The notes: generated by a model not told the origin, from the letters alone. DNA of 14,960 bases from Oscillospiraceae bacterium (GCA_009785875.1 WQUF01000127.1:1-14960); one strand, 5' to 3'; numbered from the stretch's first letter, positions 1 to 7,150 are shown. Made by a program: numbers and translations.

Positions 1-244
1 TAATTGCAAGAGGCGCATATCTTTCTGGTATACCAGGGCTGAATGCAATACTAGAGGATCCATAAAAAGCCCAAAGAACCAAAAGTATGCTTTCCGACAA
101 GGTAACCAATTGTTCATTGTTACAGATATGAAGGACACCAGAGGGGAACATGATCTTCTTTTTGCAAAAATTGTAAAATATATACATATAACCATGAAAT
201 TTTTGGAAAAGTTTTTTTTATTTGTTAGTAACATTTTTTTCTAA
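1..244. other. Unassigned higher-GC stretch, possible gene remnant or gene end
   Basis: No gene can be called with confidence. The first 170 bases or so are visibly richer in G and C than the rest of the window, which suggests they were once, or still are, part of a coding region. Plus frame 2 stays open from the window edge to a TAA at 242-244, but its peptide is rich in Lys, Arg and Cys and matches no family I recognise. Plus frame 3 gives only about 20 residues before a stop at 62-64. A minus-strand frame starting with ATG near 149 is also open to the window edge. With three competing frames and no clear ribosome site, the stretch is best read as the tail of an upstream gene or a decayed gene. 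The remainder, to 351, is AT-rich non-coding DNA. Confidence 0.25.
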
Positions 245-260
245 AATGTTGATTTTGGAG

Positions 261-289
261 TTTATAAAATAATACCATATAGATATAAT
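261..289 (+). promoter_or_regulatory. Candidate sigma-A promoter for the Rpn gene
   Basis: A perfect -10 box TATAAT lies at 284-289. A weak -35 box, TTTATA (4 of 6 consensus bases), lies at 261-266, with a 17-bp spacer. The -10 box is about 60 bases before the Rpn start codon. This is a pattern match only. Confidence 0.4.
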
Positions 290-351
290 CATTTAATTAT
301 GTACAAATTTTTCAGCGTGGAATATAATATATATAAGAAAGGTGGTTTAAT

Positions 352-1328
352 ATGGAACCTGTTCATAAAATTACTGACAATGTTTATAAGAAAGTCTTTG
401 ACGAACCAGAGATGATTGTAGATTTCTTAAAAGACTTTATTCCAATAGAAATATTAAAGCATGTAAAACCAGAAGATATAGAGGATATAACTGAACGGTT
501 TTTACCACTTTTTTCTGATAATAAAGATTCCGATACAGTTAAAAAAATCAGATTGCAGGGTGACAAACCAGTATTTTTAATAGGAATTATAGAACACGAA
601 AGCGAAGTTTTACGATGGTTCTTAAACTTTTACAATATATTACATATGTTTTATCTGATTTTGTAAAAGAAAATGATAAAAGATATAAAGAAGAACTAGA
701 AAAAACAGGTAGGACGAAACTAAAGTTAAGCAATTCAAAAGATTTTAAGTTGCCACCAGTATTACCAATAGTTTTTTATGATGGTGGGACTACAAAATGG
801 ACTAGTAGCTTAAACTTTTTAGATAGAACAGAATTATCTGAAATTTTTTATAAATATATACCAAAGTTTGAGTATGAACTTGTGGACTTGAATAAATATA
901 GCTGGAATGATTTGGTAAAATTAGAAAATTTACTTTCATTCATTTTTTTAATGGATAAAGTGCATAAACCAGAGGATTTAGAGCTTTTGAGTACATTACC
1001 AAAAGACTATTTAAATAAATTAAATCTAAATATACCTGATCATTTACTTAAACTTGCAGCTGACTGTATTAGTATGCTTCTTAGAAAGGTTGACATACCA
1101 AAAGAAAATATAGATGCCATTACAGAGAAAATCTATAAGAGGAGGTTTGTTGATATGTTTAATGTACAATTTTCGATTAAAGATATTCGAGAAGAGGGAA
1201 TAAAAGAGGGAGAAAGAAAATCTTCTATTGAGATGGCACGGAAGCTTTTGATCAAAGGCATATCAATAAAAGATATTGTTGATGTCACTGGTTTAGATGA
1301 GGAATTCATTGAAACACTAAATAATTGA
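352..1328 (+). pseudogene. Rpn/YhgA family PD-(D/E)XK nuclease (transposase-like), frameshifted
   Basis: Two overlapping frames together encode one Rpn-family (YhgA-like) protein of about 325 residues, the usual family size. The family is known for recombination-promoting PD-(D/E)XK nucleases such as RpnA. Frame 352-666 gives the N-terminal nuclease part, including an IEHESEV segment at residues 80-86 that matches the catalytic E-x-[QS] region of the family. Frame 615-1328 resumes with the leucine-rich continuation and ends in the family-typical GIKEGERK linker and a small helical tail ending at TGLDEEFIETL. The frames are offset so that one base missing near 612-618 explains the break. The ribosome site AAAGGTGG (338-345) sits well before ATG 352. 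Without correction the first frame makes a 104-residue fragment with an unrelated tail. It stands alone, with no partner gene nearby. A sequencing error is the main alternative to true inactivation. Confidence 0.8.
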
Positions 1329-1724
1329 TCATTTAATACAAAGAGGTAATGGTATTTCAAAATAAATTTGCTTTAATTTTTAATAGGTCAAGTTTTAGTT
1401 ATCCAAATTGTGTTTTGATCAATGCTTTTTTATAACCTAAGCTAATGAAGTATTTTTTAATCAGTTTCGCTTTAGTTTTTATTGTTTCCAATTAAGTAAT
1501 ATGCCATATGCTTTTTAAAGTATATGCCATTGCTTTATTTGTTAGCGCAAAATTTTTTTAAAATAGTTTTGCGCTAACACTTTTTGTTTAATTTTGATGA
1601 TGTATTTATGTACAAAATTTATTTACATTGCTTAGCTTTTGAGGTAAAATTTAACAATATATGGATGATATAGATTTATATATTGATTTATAGAACACTT
1701 TATTAAACATGCGAGGAGGAAAAA
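1329..1724. other. Gene-free AT-rich intergenic region
   Basis: About 400 bases with no credible open frame on either strand. It holds the hairpin terminator described separately, a short imperfect direct repeat (ATATGCCAT followed by TGCTTT, near 1499-1516 and 1522-1537), and presumably the promoter for the protease gene at 1725. I could not pick a convincing -35/-10 pair there; TATATT at 1679-1684 is the best -10 candidate. I recognise no riboswitch or RNA gene. Confidence 0.5.
1540..1590 (+). terminator. Intrinsic terminator downstream of the Rpn gene
   Basis: The arms GTTAGCGCAAAA (1541-1552) and TTTTGCGCTAAC (1567-1578) are perfect inverted complements, extended by a T-A pair at 1540/1579. 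They enclose a 14-base loop and are followed by a T-rich run (1581-1589). It is far stronger than its AT-rich surroundings. It lies about 210 bases after the Rpn stop codon, so it either ends a long 3' untranslated tail or insulates the next gene. The minus-strand side lacks a T-run, so it should act on plus-strand transcripts. Confidence 0.65.
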
Positions 1725-2264
1725 ATGTTTATGAAATCAATAAAAAGATTATCAGCACTACTAATGTGTGTTGCATTGATTACCATCAATACAATTACAA
1801 CATTCGCAGCGACTGATATGGCTGTTACTACAAATTCATATCAGGCACAACAAGGTACCAAATGGTGCTGGGCTGCATCGTGTGTTTCAATATTGTCTGC
1901 AAGAGGCATTAATACAAGTCAAAGTAGTTTTGTTTTTTCTTCAACAGGTAGCACAGCTAACGTAGGTCGAGATCGAAGCTTAACTCCAAGTGATTTAGCA
2001 AGATATAAAGTAAGTGCTGTGTATTCAGTATCTACTCTAAGTTTTTCCAGCATTCAATCTTATGTAAATGCAAATAAGCCCATATATGCCTCCATTGATT
2101 GGCGTATAGGCGGTGGTCATTCTGTTGTCATTTCTGGTTGGGATAAAAATCAACAGACATTAAAACTTATGGACCCTGGAATTGGATGGGTATATTGTTC
2201 TTACAGTACATTTACAACTAATTACCAGAATGCTGGAAAATGGGTATCTAATACTCATTTGTAA
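1725..2264 (+). CDS. Secreted papain-like cysteine protease (C39_2/C70-like)
   Basis: A small exported cysteine peptidase of 179 residues. Residues 4-29 form a signal peptide: a KSIKR charged start, a hydrophobic core, and a likely cleavage near Ala28/Ala29. The mature part is just the catalytic core. QQGTKWCWAAS carries the oxyanion Gln (42 or 43) and nucleophile Cys48. GGHSVVISGWD supplies His132, and LMDPG supplies the probable third residue Asp150. This WCWAA plus GGH plus DPG layout is typical of the papain-like families that include AvrRpt2 and the C39-like peptidases. There is no propeptide, cell-wall anchor or repeat domain. AGGAGG at 1714-1719 serves ATG 1725, or ATG 1731 two codons on; both keep the signal peptide. 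The next gene follows after 23 bases, so the two are probably co-transcribed. The substrate is unknown. Family assignment is strong; the physiological role is inference. Confidence 0.85.
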   Translation: MFMKSIKRLSALLMCVALITINTITTFAATDMAVTTNSYQAQQGTKWCWAASCVSILSARGINTSQSSFVFSSTGSTANVGRDRSLTPSDLARYKVSAVYSVSTLSFSSIQSYVNANKPIYASIDWRIGGGHSVVISGWDKNQQTLKLMDPGIGWVYCSYSTFTTNYQNAGKWVSNTHL

Positions 2265-2287
2265 AAATTTTATGGAGGATTATTGCA

Positions 2288-3118
2288 ATGAGAAAAATGC
2301 GAATTGTTTGTTCATTATTATTAACCTGTTCAATATTGTTGCTCTTGAGTTTATCTGCTTATGCATCGCCTAATACCGGAAAAGGTCAACTAAAAATATT
2401 AAAAGGAACGATATCGCCTGGAACAATCAAGCAAGTTGCTGATTCAGTTCCAAACATATATAAAAATGAAGTATTACCTATAGTACAGGCTCATAAAAGC
2501 GATTTATTGACCACACCGCTTACGGATAGCGATCTTGTAAATGTAACATTCTCAAATCCAATTTCGGTCTTTTCATCGAAGACAAAATATTTAAAAAATG
2601 AAAAATTTAAAGATAAATTAACCCTTGTTTCGTGGCAGATTATTGTTTATTTTAAGGGTAATCCTGTAATAATATTCGATACGAGTAAAACTACAGGGCA
2701 ATATCATATGAATTTTATTCTGAACCAGAATGTTGCTAATTCATATAAGAAAGCCATGAATCAATTAGGTGCAACAAATGTTTCGGTCTTACCAGTTGGA
2801 TCTGACACATTTTTGGCTGATGATAATGACAATGTTGCTTTTGTAGAACCAGCTAATAGTAATGCCACACGTCCGCTCACGAATTTTAAAAACCTTGACA
2901 ACGCTGTAAACCAACAAATTATGAAAGCTCAAACTAATTCAGTTGATGGTGGAGGAAGCATTGTTAACTATTTATATGGGAATCAGAATAGTATCACTGA
3001 TAAGGCACAATCAATAAGCACAATGAATTTTATTTTAGGTATAATGAGTACTGTTGTTCTTATTATAGGAGCGATATTTTTTACAATAAAGCTGAATGAA
3101 AAAGGGAAATCAAGATAA
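2288..3118 (+). CDS. Membrane-anchored extracytoplasmic protein of unknown function
   Basis: I do not recognise a family for this 276-residue protein. Its topology is clear. Residues 1-26 are a signal peptide (MRKMR start, leucine-rich core, likely cut after AYA before SPN). About 220 residues then lie outside the cell. A hydrophobic segment at about 246-267 is followed by a positive tail (KLNEKGKSR), giving a type I membrane protein with its C-terminus in the cytoplasm. A glycine-rich stretch, DGGGS, near residue 220 precedes the anchor region. There are no cysteines in the mature outer part. GGAGG at 2274-2278, 9 bases before ATG 2288, is a good ribosome site. The gene sits 23 bases after the secreted cysteine protease, so it may be its substrate, inhibitor or membrane receptor. 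That link rests on position only. The downstream neighbour is convergent. Confidence 0.75.
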   Translation: MRKMRIVCSLLLTCSILLLLSLSAYASPNTGKGQLKILKGTISPGTIKQVADSVPNIYKNEVLPIVQAHKSDLLTTPLTDSDLVNVTFSNPISVFSSKTKYLKNEKFKDKLTLVSWQIIVYFKGNPVIIFDTSKTTGQYHMNFILNQNVANSYKKAMNQLGATNVSVLPVGSDTFLADDNDNVAFVEPANSNATRPLTNFKNLDNAVNQQIMKAQTNSVDGGGSIVNYLYGNQNSITDKAQSISTMNFILGIMSTVVLIIGAIFFTIKLNEKGKSR

Positions 3119-3123
3119 ACTTA

Positions 3124-3158
3124 ATTATAAAAAAAGAGCAATGTACTTTCATTGCTCT
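3124..3158 (-). terminator. Intrinsic terminator of the CotS-like operon, overlapping its last stop codon
   Basis: AGAGCAATG (3135-3143) and CATTGCTCT (3150-3158) form a perfect 9-bp stem with a 6-base loop. Read on the minus strand, the stem is followed by a T-rich tract (complement of the A-run at 3129-3135). The stop codon of the last CotS-like gene (3149-3151) spans the loop edge and the stem. It gives little termination for the convergent plus-strand gene because no T-run follows on that side. Confidence 0.75.
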
Positions 3159-4048
3159 AAACATGGTTCAATTTCTATTCTTTCAAAATCTTTTTCATTA
3201 AAATAGCCATCATTAAAATATTTTAAGTATTTAATCATAAAATCAACGGGAAGGTTTAGATAATTTTTAATAAATTCTATCTCCAGATTAAAAATATATG
3301 GCTTTATATTTTCAATAAAATCTTCTAAATTCCAATTGAACCTCTTTACGATTTTTAATAAGCTAATTGCTCTTAATTCGTTTTTAGGAATAGAAAAATC
3401 CACAAAATATACTTCTTTGTTGCTATAAGAAAAATACATATTGTCAATATCAAAATACTGAATGATTTTAGGATAACTATTCACAGATAGTTCTTTATAA
3501 ATATTATCGATATTTTCTAAATTTTTGTTTAATATTTCATGAAATTTAAAATAATTCCTAATAAATTTTTCCTCAATATTGTTTTTAAAAACCTTATCTG
3601 ATATTTCAAAATACTTATTTTCAAGCAATAGTTTATTTCTATAAAAATCATCTAAAAATGTATCATTTTTTAAAAATCCTATGGGAGCATTGTTACATAC
3701 TTTAAAATACATTTTAAATGCATTTATAAGTTCTCTTTTGTGATTCTTGTCATTGATGTTGACCTTTTCTCCTTTTGGGAAAGATAATAAATAAAAATTG
3801 CTCTGAGAAATTTTCCCATTAATCGTTCTCACTAATTCAGAGGAATTCTTAAAAATAACTCTGAGATTATTAAAATAGTTAATGTATCTTTCTAAATCCC
3901 TGGGATCTTCATTTAATGATTTTAATAAATAGTTATTTCCATTTGTATCGGTTAAAAAAAAGCCATTTCTATAAGGGTAAAATTCGCTTATAGAAATATT
4001 CCAACCTTGGAAAAAATAATCAGTAAAATTTAATTTAAAAATATTCAT
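3149..4048 (-). CDS. Degenerate CotS-like protein (predicted pseudokinase)
   Basis: A 299-residue protein with the outline of the CotS/aminoglycoside-phosphotransferase kinase fold but without its catalytic centre. The N-lobe keeps a lysine in NYLLKSL (Lys43). Where an active CotS protein has H-x-D-x4-N, this one has IIQYFDIDNMYF (residues 195-206), with no catalytic His-x-Asp. The metal-binding DFD motif is reduced to VDFS (216-219). The flanking pattern (NKEVYFVDFS compared with NEKVYTIDFD in the first gene of the operon) makes the alignment convincing. I chose ATG 4048 because GGTGAG (4061-4056) lies 7 bases upstream. The alternative ATG at 4063 overlaps that ribosome site. The start lies inside the end of the preceding gene, so translation is probably coupled. 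A role as scaffold or regulator in the spore coat is inference. Confidence 0.7.
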   Translation of the reverse strand: MNIFKLNFTDYFFQGWNISISEFYPYRNGFFLTDTNGNNYLLKSLNEDPRDLERYINYFNNLRVIFKNSSELVRTINGKISQSNFYLLSFPKGEKVNINDKNHKRELINAFKMYFKVCNNAPIGFLKNDTFLDDFYRNKLLLENKYFEISDKVFKNNIEEKFIRNYFKFHEILNKNLENIDNIYKELSVNSYPKIIQYFDIDNMYFSYSNKEVYFVDFSIPKNELRAISLLKIVKRFNWNLEDFIENIKPYIFNLEIEFIKNYLNLPVDFMIKYLKYFNDGYFNEKDFERIEIEPCLEQ

Positions 4049-4781
4049 ACAAAGACTCACCATCTAAAAGCAAAGCATTCTTAAATTTATCTATATGTGT
4101 ATTTTGTACATAATATGCTGGATTTTCAAAATATCTTAATGTATGCTTTATATATTTTGAAGGATAAGATAGCATTGTCAAAATAAAATTTTCACTAATA
4201 GACGATAAGCCTTTTTCGCTGCAAAAATATTCAATAAATTGTATTAGATCATTAATTGAAATTCTTTTCTTAATTTTGCTTAAGAATTGAATGATATCCA
4301 TCTCTAACATGTTATAACCGATTGATTTTATATCCTTAATTTTTATCTTTTCATCCATATATAAATTATCATAGCTTACTTTACCCAGTGCAATTTCTTT
4401 TCTTAACATTGATCTTTTTATGAGAACTTTATATTTTGAGTGCCTTAAGTTATCACAAGCACGGTCAGCTTTATCAATATATTCGGCAGCAGAACTTAAA
4501 ATCAATTCCTCATATTCGTTTTCAGGACCATTTTCTAACAATTTAGCGTATTGTCTTTTTAACAGTTTTAAACTCTTATAAAAGTGTTCGGGCTTTTTCC
4601 ATACAAAACTCTTAAAGGTATAAAAATATTTAGGGTCATAATTATTCAGTATCTCTTGAACTTTTATAATAAGGTCGATGTGTTCTTTGATTTCCTCATT
4701 TGAATAAACTAATTTTTTAAGTCTTAAAATATTTTTTACGACGATGACATTATTAGATTCTAGGTAGTTTATAAAATCCAC
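4035..4781 (-). CDS. Short degenerate CotS-like protein (predicted pseudokinase)
   Basis: A 248-residue protein that I read as a strongly diverged CotS paralog. LGKVSYDNLYMDEKIKIKD (residues 132-150) lines up with HHDYANHNILIDNEKVYTID of the first operon gene. The asparagine-like DNL and the next strand are kept, while the catalytic His and Asp are lost. IKSIGYNMLEMDII (151-164) then matches the DFD and HDLASLI region, again without DFD. The N-terminal lobe is short and helical-looking, and no ATP-binding lysine can be assigned. The start is GTG 4781, directly abutting the TAG stop of the upstream gene (4782-4784), with an AGGGGATGG stretch just upstream as ribosome site. Its end overlaps the next gene by 14 bases. 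Such packing implies one translationally coupled unit. The family assignment rests on the local alignment and context, so it is less sure than for the first gene. Confidence 0.6.
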   Translation of the reverse strand: MDFINYLESNNVIVVKNILRLKKLVYSNEEIKEHIDLIIKVQEILNNYDPKYFYTFKSFVWKKPEHFYKSLKLLKRQYAKLLENGPENEYEELILSSAAEYIDKADRACDNLRHSKYKVLIKRSMLRKEIALGKVSYDNLYMDEKIKIKDIKSIGYNMLEMDIIQFLSKIKKRISINDLIQFIEYFCSEKGLSSISENFILTMLSYPSKYIKHTLRYFENPAYYVQNTHIDKFKNALLLDGESLYEYF

Positions 4782-5780
4782 CTATAGACCATCCCCTTTT
4801 ATAAGCATATTAATAAACTCATTTTTATCATCTAAGTCATTTAGAAACCTTAACAATCTTTTTATGAATACTTCTTCCTGCCAAGGAAGCTTTTCAATAA
4901 AATACTGAAGTCCAATTTGCCAGTAGCTTTGCGGAAATTCCATAAAATTGCACATCACAATTAGCTCTCTATAGTCTATCTTTATAAATTTTGAATAAGT
5001 GTCGATGACTTCATATGCTTTAGAAACATCCCAATATCCATATTTCATGCATCTAAGTATAAGACTTGCTAGATCATGAAGGTGAGTATCTAAAATGCAG
5101 TAATCAAAATCGATAGTATAGACTTTCTCATTATCGATTAAAATATTGTGATTTGCATAATCGTGGTGGCAGAACTCTCTATACTTAACGTGCTCTTTCA
5201 TAATATTTATATATTCCGATGAAATTAATTTATCACAAGCATTTATACCAATATTAATAGCTTTATCAACATTTTCTAAATAAATTTTTTCAAATTCAGA
5301 TTTATTGTTGTTTTTTAATGCCAATTCTTTAAATCTTTTAAGCTGTTCAATTTTATTTAAAAAATCAGGTATCCACTTAAACCAATTGTTTATATTTGAA
5401 ATAAAGTCAAATTTTGAATTAAATCCTCTACTAGACAAGTGAATATTAGCTAGATTTTCTGTTGCCATTTTAAGATCTATGGGGTTAAAATAATTGCACA
5501 ACCTTCCTTCTACAAATTTTGACAGATATGCATCTTTATGGTCAATAGAGATATACTTAAGACCATCCAATGTGCTTATTATTTTAGGTATGCTGTTAAA
5601 CCCATTGTCATTTAAATGATCGAAGACCTCAAAAATAAAGAGAAATCTATCATGAGTTTCATTTACAGTTTTTAAAATAAAAAATTCATTACCGTCGAAA
5701 ATTTTATATATATTTTTTATTTTTTCATAGCTTTTAGGGACAATACCATATTTTTCAAATACTATATTTTCTAAATCCAA
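4782..5780 (-). CDS. cotS: CotS family spore coat protein (kinase fold, motifs intact)
   Basis: First gene of the operon: a 332-residue protein of the CotS/YutH branch of the aminoglycoside-phosphotransferase-like kinases. CotS proteins are components of the Bacillus spore coat; their phosphate acceptor is not known. The kinase landmarks are present. Lys37 in FFILKTVN is the probable ATP lysine. HHDYANHN (205-212) is the catalytic H-x-D-x4-N loop, with Asp207 and Asn212. IDFDY (223-227) is the metal-binding DFD, and HDLASLI (235-241) is the following structural aspartate. The length is normal for the family. The start is TTG 5780, supported by AGGAGG at 5793-5788 with a 7-base spacer. The ATG at 5787 touches that ribosome site and is in another frame. 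Two degenerate paralogs follow at once, and a glycosyltransferase is transcribed divergently. The equivalent Bacillus locus pairs cotS with the glycosyltransferase cotSA. Confidence 0.88.
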   Translation of the reverse strand: MDLENIVFEKYGIVPKSYEKIKNIYKIFDGNEFFILKTVNETHDRFLFIFEVFDHLNDNGFNSIPKIISTLDGLKYISIDHKDAYLSKFVEGRLCNYFNPIDLKMATENLANIHLSSRGFNSKFDFISNINNWFKWIPDFLNKIEQLKRFKELALKNNNKSEFEKIYLENVDKAINIGINACDKLISSEYINIMKEHVKYREFCHHDYANHNILIDNEKVYTIDFDYCILDTHLHDLASLILRCMKYGYWDVSKAYEVIDTYSKFIKIDYRELIVMCNFMEFPQSYWQIGLQYFIEKLPWQEEVFIKRLLRFLNDLDDKNEFINMLIKGDGL

Positions 5781-5946
5781 GATTCATCCTCCTGAATAAA
5801 ATCTCTATATTATAATCATATGTTTTCTTTAAAAAAAATTGACAATTATATCAGTAAATTGTTCATAAAAATTATTTAAATTAGTAATATACTTAAGAGT
5901 AAAAATCTATAATATGGTATGAGAGTATTTTTAGGAGATCCTATAT
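5781..5946. promoter_or_regulatory. Divergent promoter region between cotS operon and glycosyltransferase
   Basis: This 166-base gap must hold both promoters. On the plus strand TTGACA (5839-5844) is a perfect -35 box, but only TTCATA (5862-5867) stands 17 bases on. A perfect TATAAT occurs at 5908-5913 with a poor -35 box. The TTGACA lies in a small palindrome, AATTG-A-CAATT (5837-5847). On the minus strand CATATGATT (5822-5814) fits the CATAnnnT -10 pattern of the mother-cell sporulation factors sigma-E/sigma-K, without a clear -35 at the right distance. Mother-cell control is expected for coat genes, but the sequence alone does not settle it. Confidence 0.35.
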
Positions 5947-7065
5947 ATGAAAATTGCCTTTGATGGACGGGGAATAAACTGGTATTCCGGTACAGGAATT
6001 GGAACATATAGTTTAAATATATTAAAGAACTTATTAGAAATTGATAAAGAAAATAGTTATCATATATTCTGGTGTGGCGGAAATTTTGAAAAACTAAACT
6101 ACCACAATACAAGCTTCATATTTAGTTCAAAAAAGCAGTATAAATTTTTTGAAAATTTTTATTTTCCTCAATATATAAATACAAATTTTCTTGATGTATA
6201 TCATTTGCCACAGAATGGGCTTGGATTAAATGAAAATATATTAGCATATAAAGTAATCACATTACATGATATAATTCCATATACTATGCCAGACACGGTA
6301 GGGAAAGGATATCTCAGTAAATTTATTGAAAATATTCCTAAAATCATAAAACTTGCAGATGCCATAATAACTGTTTCAGAGTATTCAAAAGAGGATATTT
6401 GCAGATTTTTCCCATATTCTCATGATAAAATTCATGTAATCCCACTTGCTGCAAATAGCAATTTTAAAAAACACAGAAAAGACTATTGCAAAGCGTACCT
6501 CTCTGAGATGTTTAAAATAAATAAAGAATTCATTTTATATGTTGGAGGATTTAGTCCAAGAAAAAATGTTCCTATATTGATAGAAGCTTTTTCAAAGATT
6601 AAGAATGAGCTTAAGACTCCTCACAATCTTGTAATAGTAGGGTCCCATAAAGATCAAATACTTCAGCTTGAACAATTAGTTTCAGCACTCGGTATAGAAG
6701 ATGACGTGATTTTTACAGGTTATGTTTCAGATGATGAACTTCCTTTATTTTATAGTGCTTGTGATTTATTCGTTTATCCATCGCTATATGAAGGATTTGG
6801 ACTTCCTATACTTGAAGCTATGAATTGTGGAGCACCTGTTATTACAGTAAATTGCACTTCCATACCTGAGGTCTCGGGAGATGCAGCTATTTATTTTGAT
6901 GGATGTGATGTATTAAAATTATCAAATGAAATAGTAGATCTAGTGAATGATAATACTAAGAAAATATTGTATTCAGAGAGATCCACTGAAAGAGCTAAGC
7001 TTTTTAAATGGGAAAAAACAGCTGAAAAGACAATGGAAGTTTATAAATTAAGTAACAATGAATAA
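5947..7065 (+). CDS. GT4-type glycosyltransferase, possible spore-coat CotSA partner
   Basis: A 372-residue retaining glycosyltransferase of the GT4 (GT-B fold) family, which moves a sugar from a nucleotide-sugar donor to an acceptor in the cytoplasm. The N-terminal domain opens with MKIAFDGRGI and a glycine-rich GTGIGTY loop (15-21), typical acceptor-side features. The donor domain begins near YVGGFSPRKN (198-207) and holds the E-x7-E signature in SLYEGFGLPILEAMNCG (Glu282 and Glu290), followed by GAPVI and SIPEVSGDAA. There is no signal peptide or membrane segment. AGGAG (5933-5937) supports ATG 5947. It is transcribed away from the cotS operon across a shared promoter gap. Since cotSA beside cotS encodes a coat-associated glycosyltransferase in Bacillus, a role in glycosylating coat components is plausible. 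Donor and acceptor cannot be read from the sequence. The last codons lie in a tandem repeat. Confidence 0.88.
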   Translation: MKIAFDGRGINWYSGTGIGTYSLNILKNLLEIDKENSYHIFWCGGNFEKLNYHNTSFIFSSKKQYKFFENFYFPQYINTNFLDVYHLPQNGLGLNENILAYKVITLHDIIPYTMPDTVGKGYLSKFIENIPKIIKLADAIITVSEYSKEDICRFFPYSHDKIHVIPLAANSNFKKHRKDYCKAYLSEMFKINKEFILYVGGFSPRKNVPILIEAFSKIKNELKTPHNLVIVGSHKDQILQLEQLVSALGIEDDVIFTGYVSDDELPLFYSACDLFVYPSLYEGFGLPILEAMNCGAPVITVNCTSIPEVSGDAAIYFDGCDVLKLSNEIVDLVNDNTKKILYSERSTERAKLFKWEKTAEKTMEVYKLSNNE

Positions 7066-7092
7066 TGAATATTGAATATTGAATAATGAACA
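7058..7092 (+). repeat. Five copies of a 7-bp tandem repeat (WTGAAYA)
   Basis: Five head-to-tail 7-base units at 7058, 7065, 7072, 7079 and 7086: ATGAATA, ATGAATA, TTGAATA, TTGAATA, ATGAACA. The array starts in the last codons of the glycosyltransferase and contains its TAA stop (7063-7065). Copy number is likely to vary between strains by slippage, but a change would hardly alter the protein because the stop lies near the array's start. Confidence 0.8.
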
Positions 7093-7094
7093 GT

Positions 7095-7150
7095 TATTGA
7101 GATTAAATCCAAAAACTTCGTTTTTGGATTTAATCTTAATACAATTTTTA
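7095..7150. terminator. Long hairpin terminator between convergent genes
   Basis: The arms at 7101-7116 and 7120-7135 are perfect 16-base inverted complements around a TTC loop. The pairing can be extended outward to 7095/7141 with one G-T pair, about 22 bp in all. On the plus strand it is followed by a T-rich run near 7144-7150, which suits termination of the glycosyltransferase transcript. The minus-strand gene stops at 7148, just outside the stem, so the hairpin probably ends that transcript too, although the T-run on that side is poor. Confidence 0.7.

Noticed and set aside
604..640. Programmed -1 frameshift joining the two halves of the Rpn gene
   Set aside because: The closest slippery candidate, CTTAAAC near 624, does not allow proper re-pairing of the first tRNA, and I see no strong downstream structure. 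A plain indel is simpler.
1329..1724. Riboswitch or small RNA in the long intergenic region
   Set aside because: The only strong structure is the terminator-like hairpin. No aptamer core that I recognise precedes the protease gene.
2182..2373. Plus-strand frame bridging the protease end and the next gene start
   Set aside because: It overlaps two well-supported genes in another frame, including a good ribosome site and a signal peptide.
3149..4063. Longer start ATG 4063 for the third CotS-like gene
   Set aside because: That ATG overlaps the GGTGAG ribosome site which correctly serves ATG 4048.
5876..6112. Small minus-strand open frame over the start of the glycosyltransferase
   Set aside because: It lies opposite a conserved gene start, has no ribosome site and shows no family resemblance.
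7058..7092. CRISPR-like array
   Set aside because: The units are 7 bases with no spacers, and no cas genes are present.
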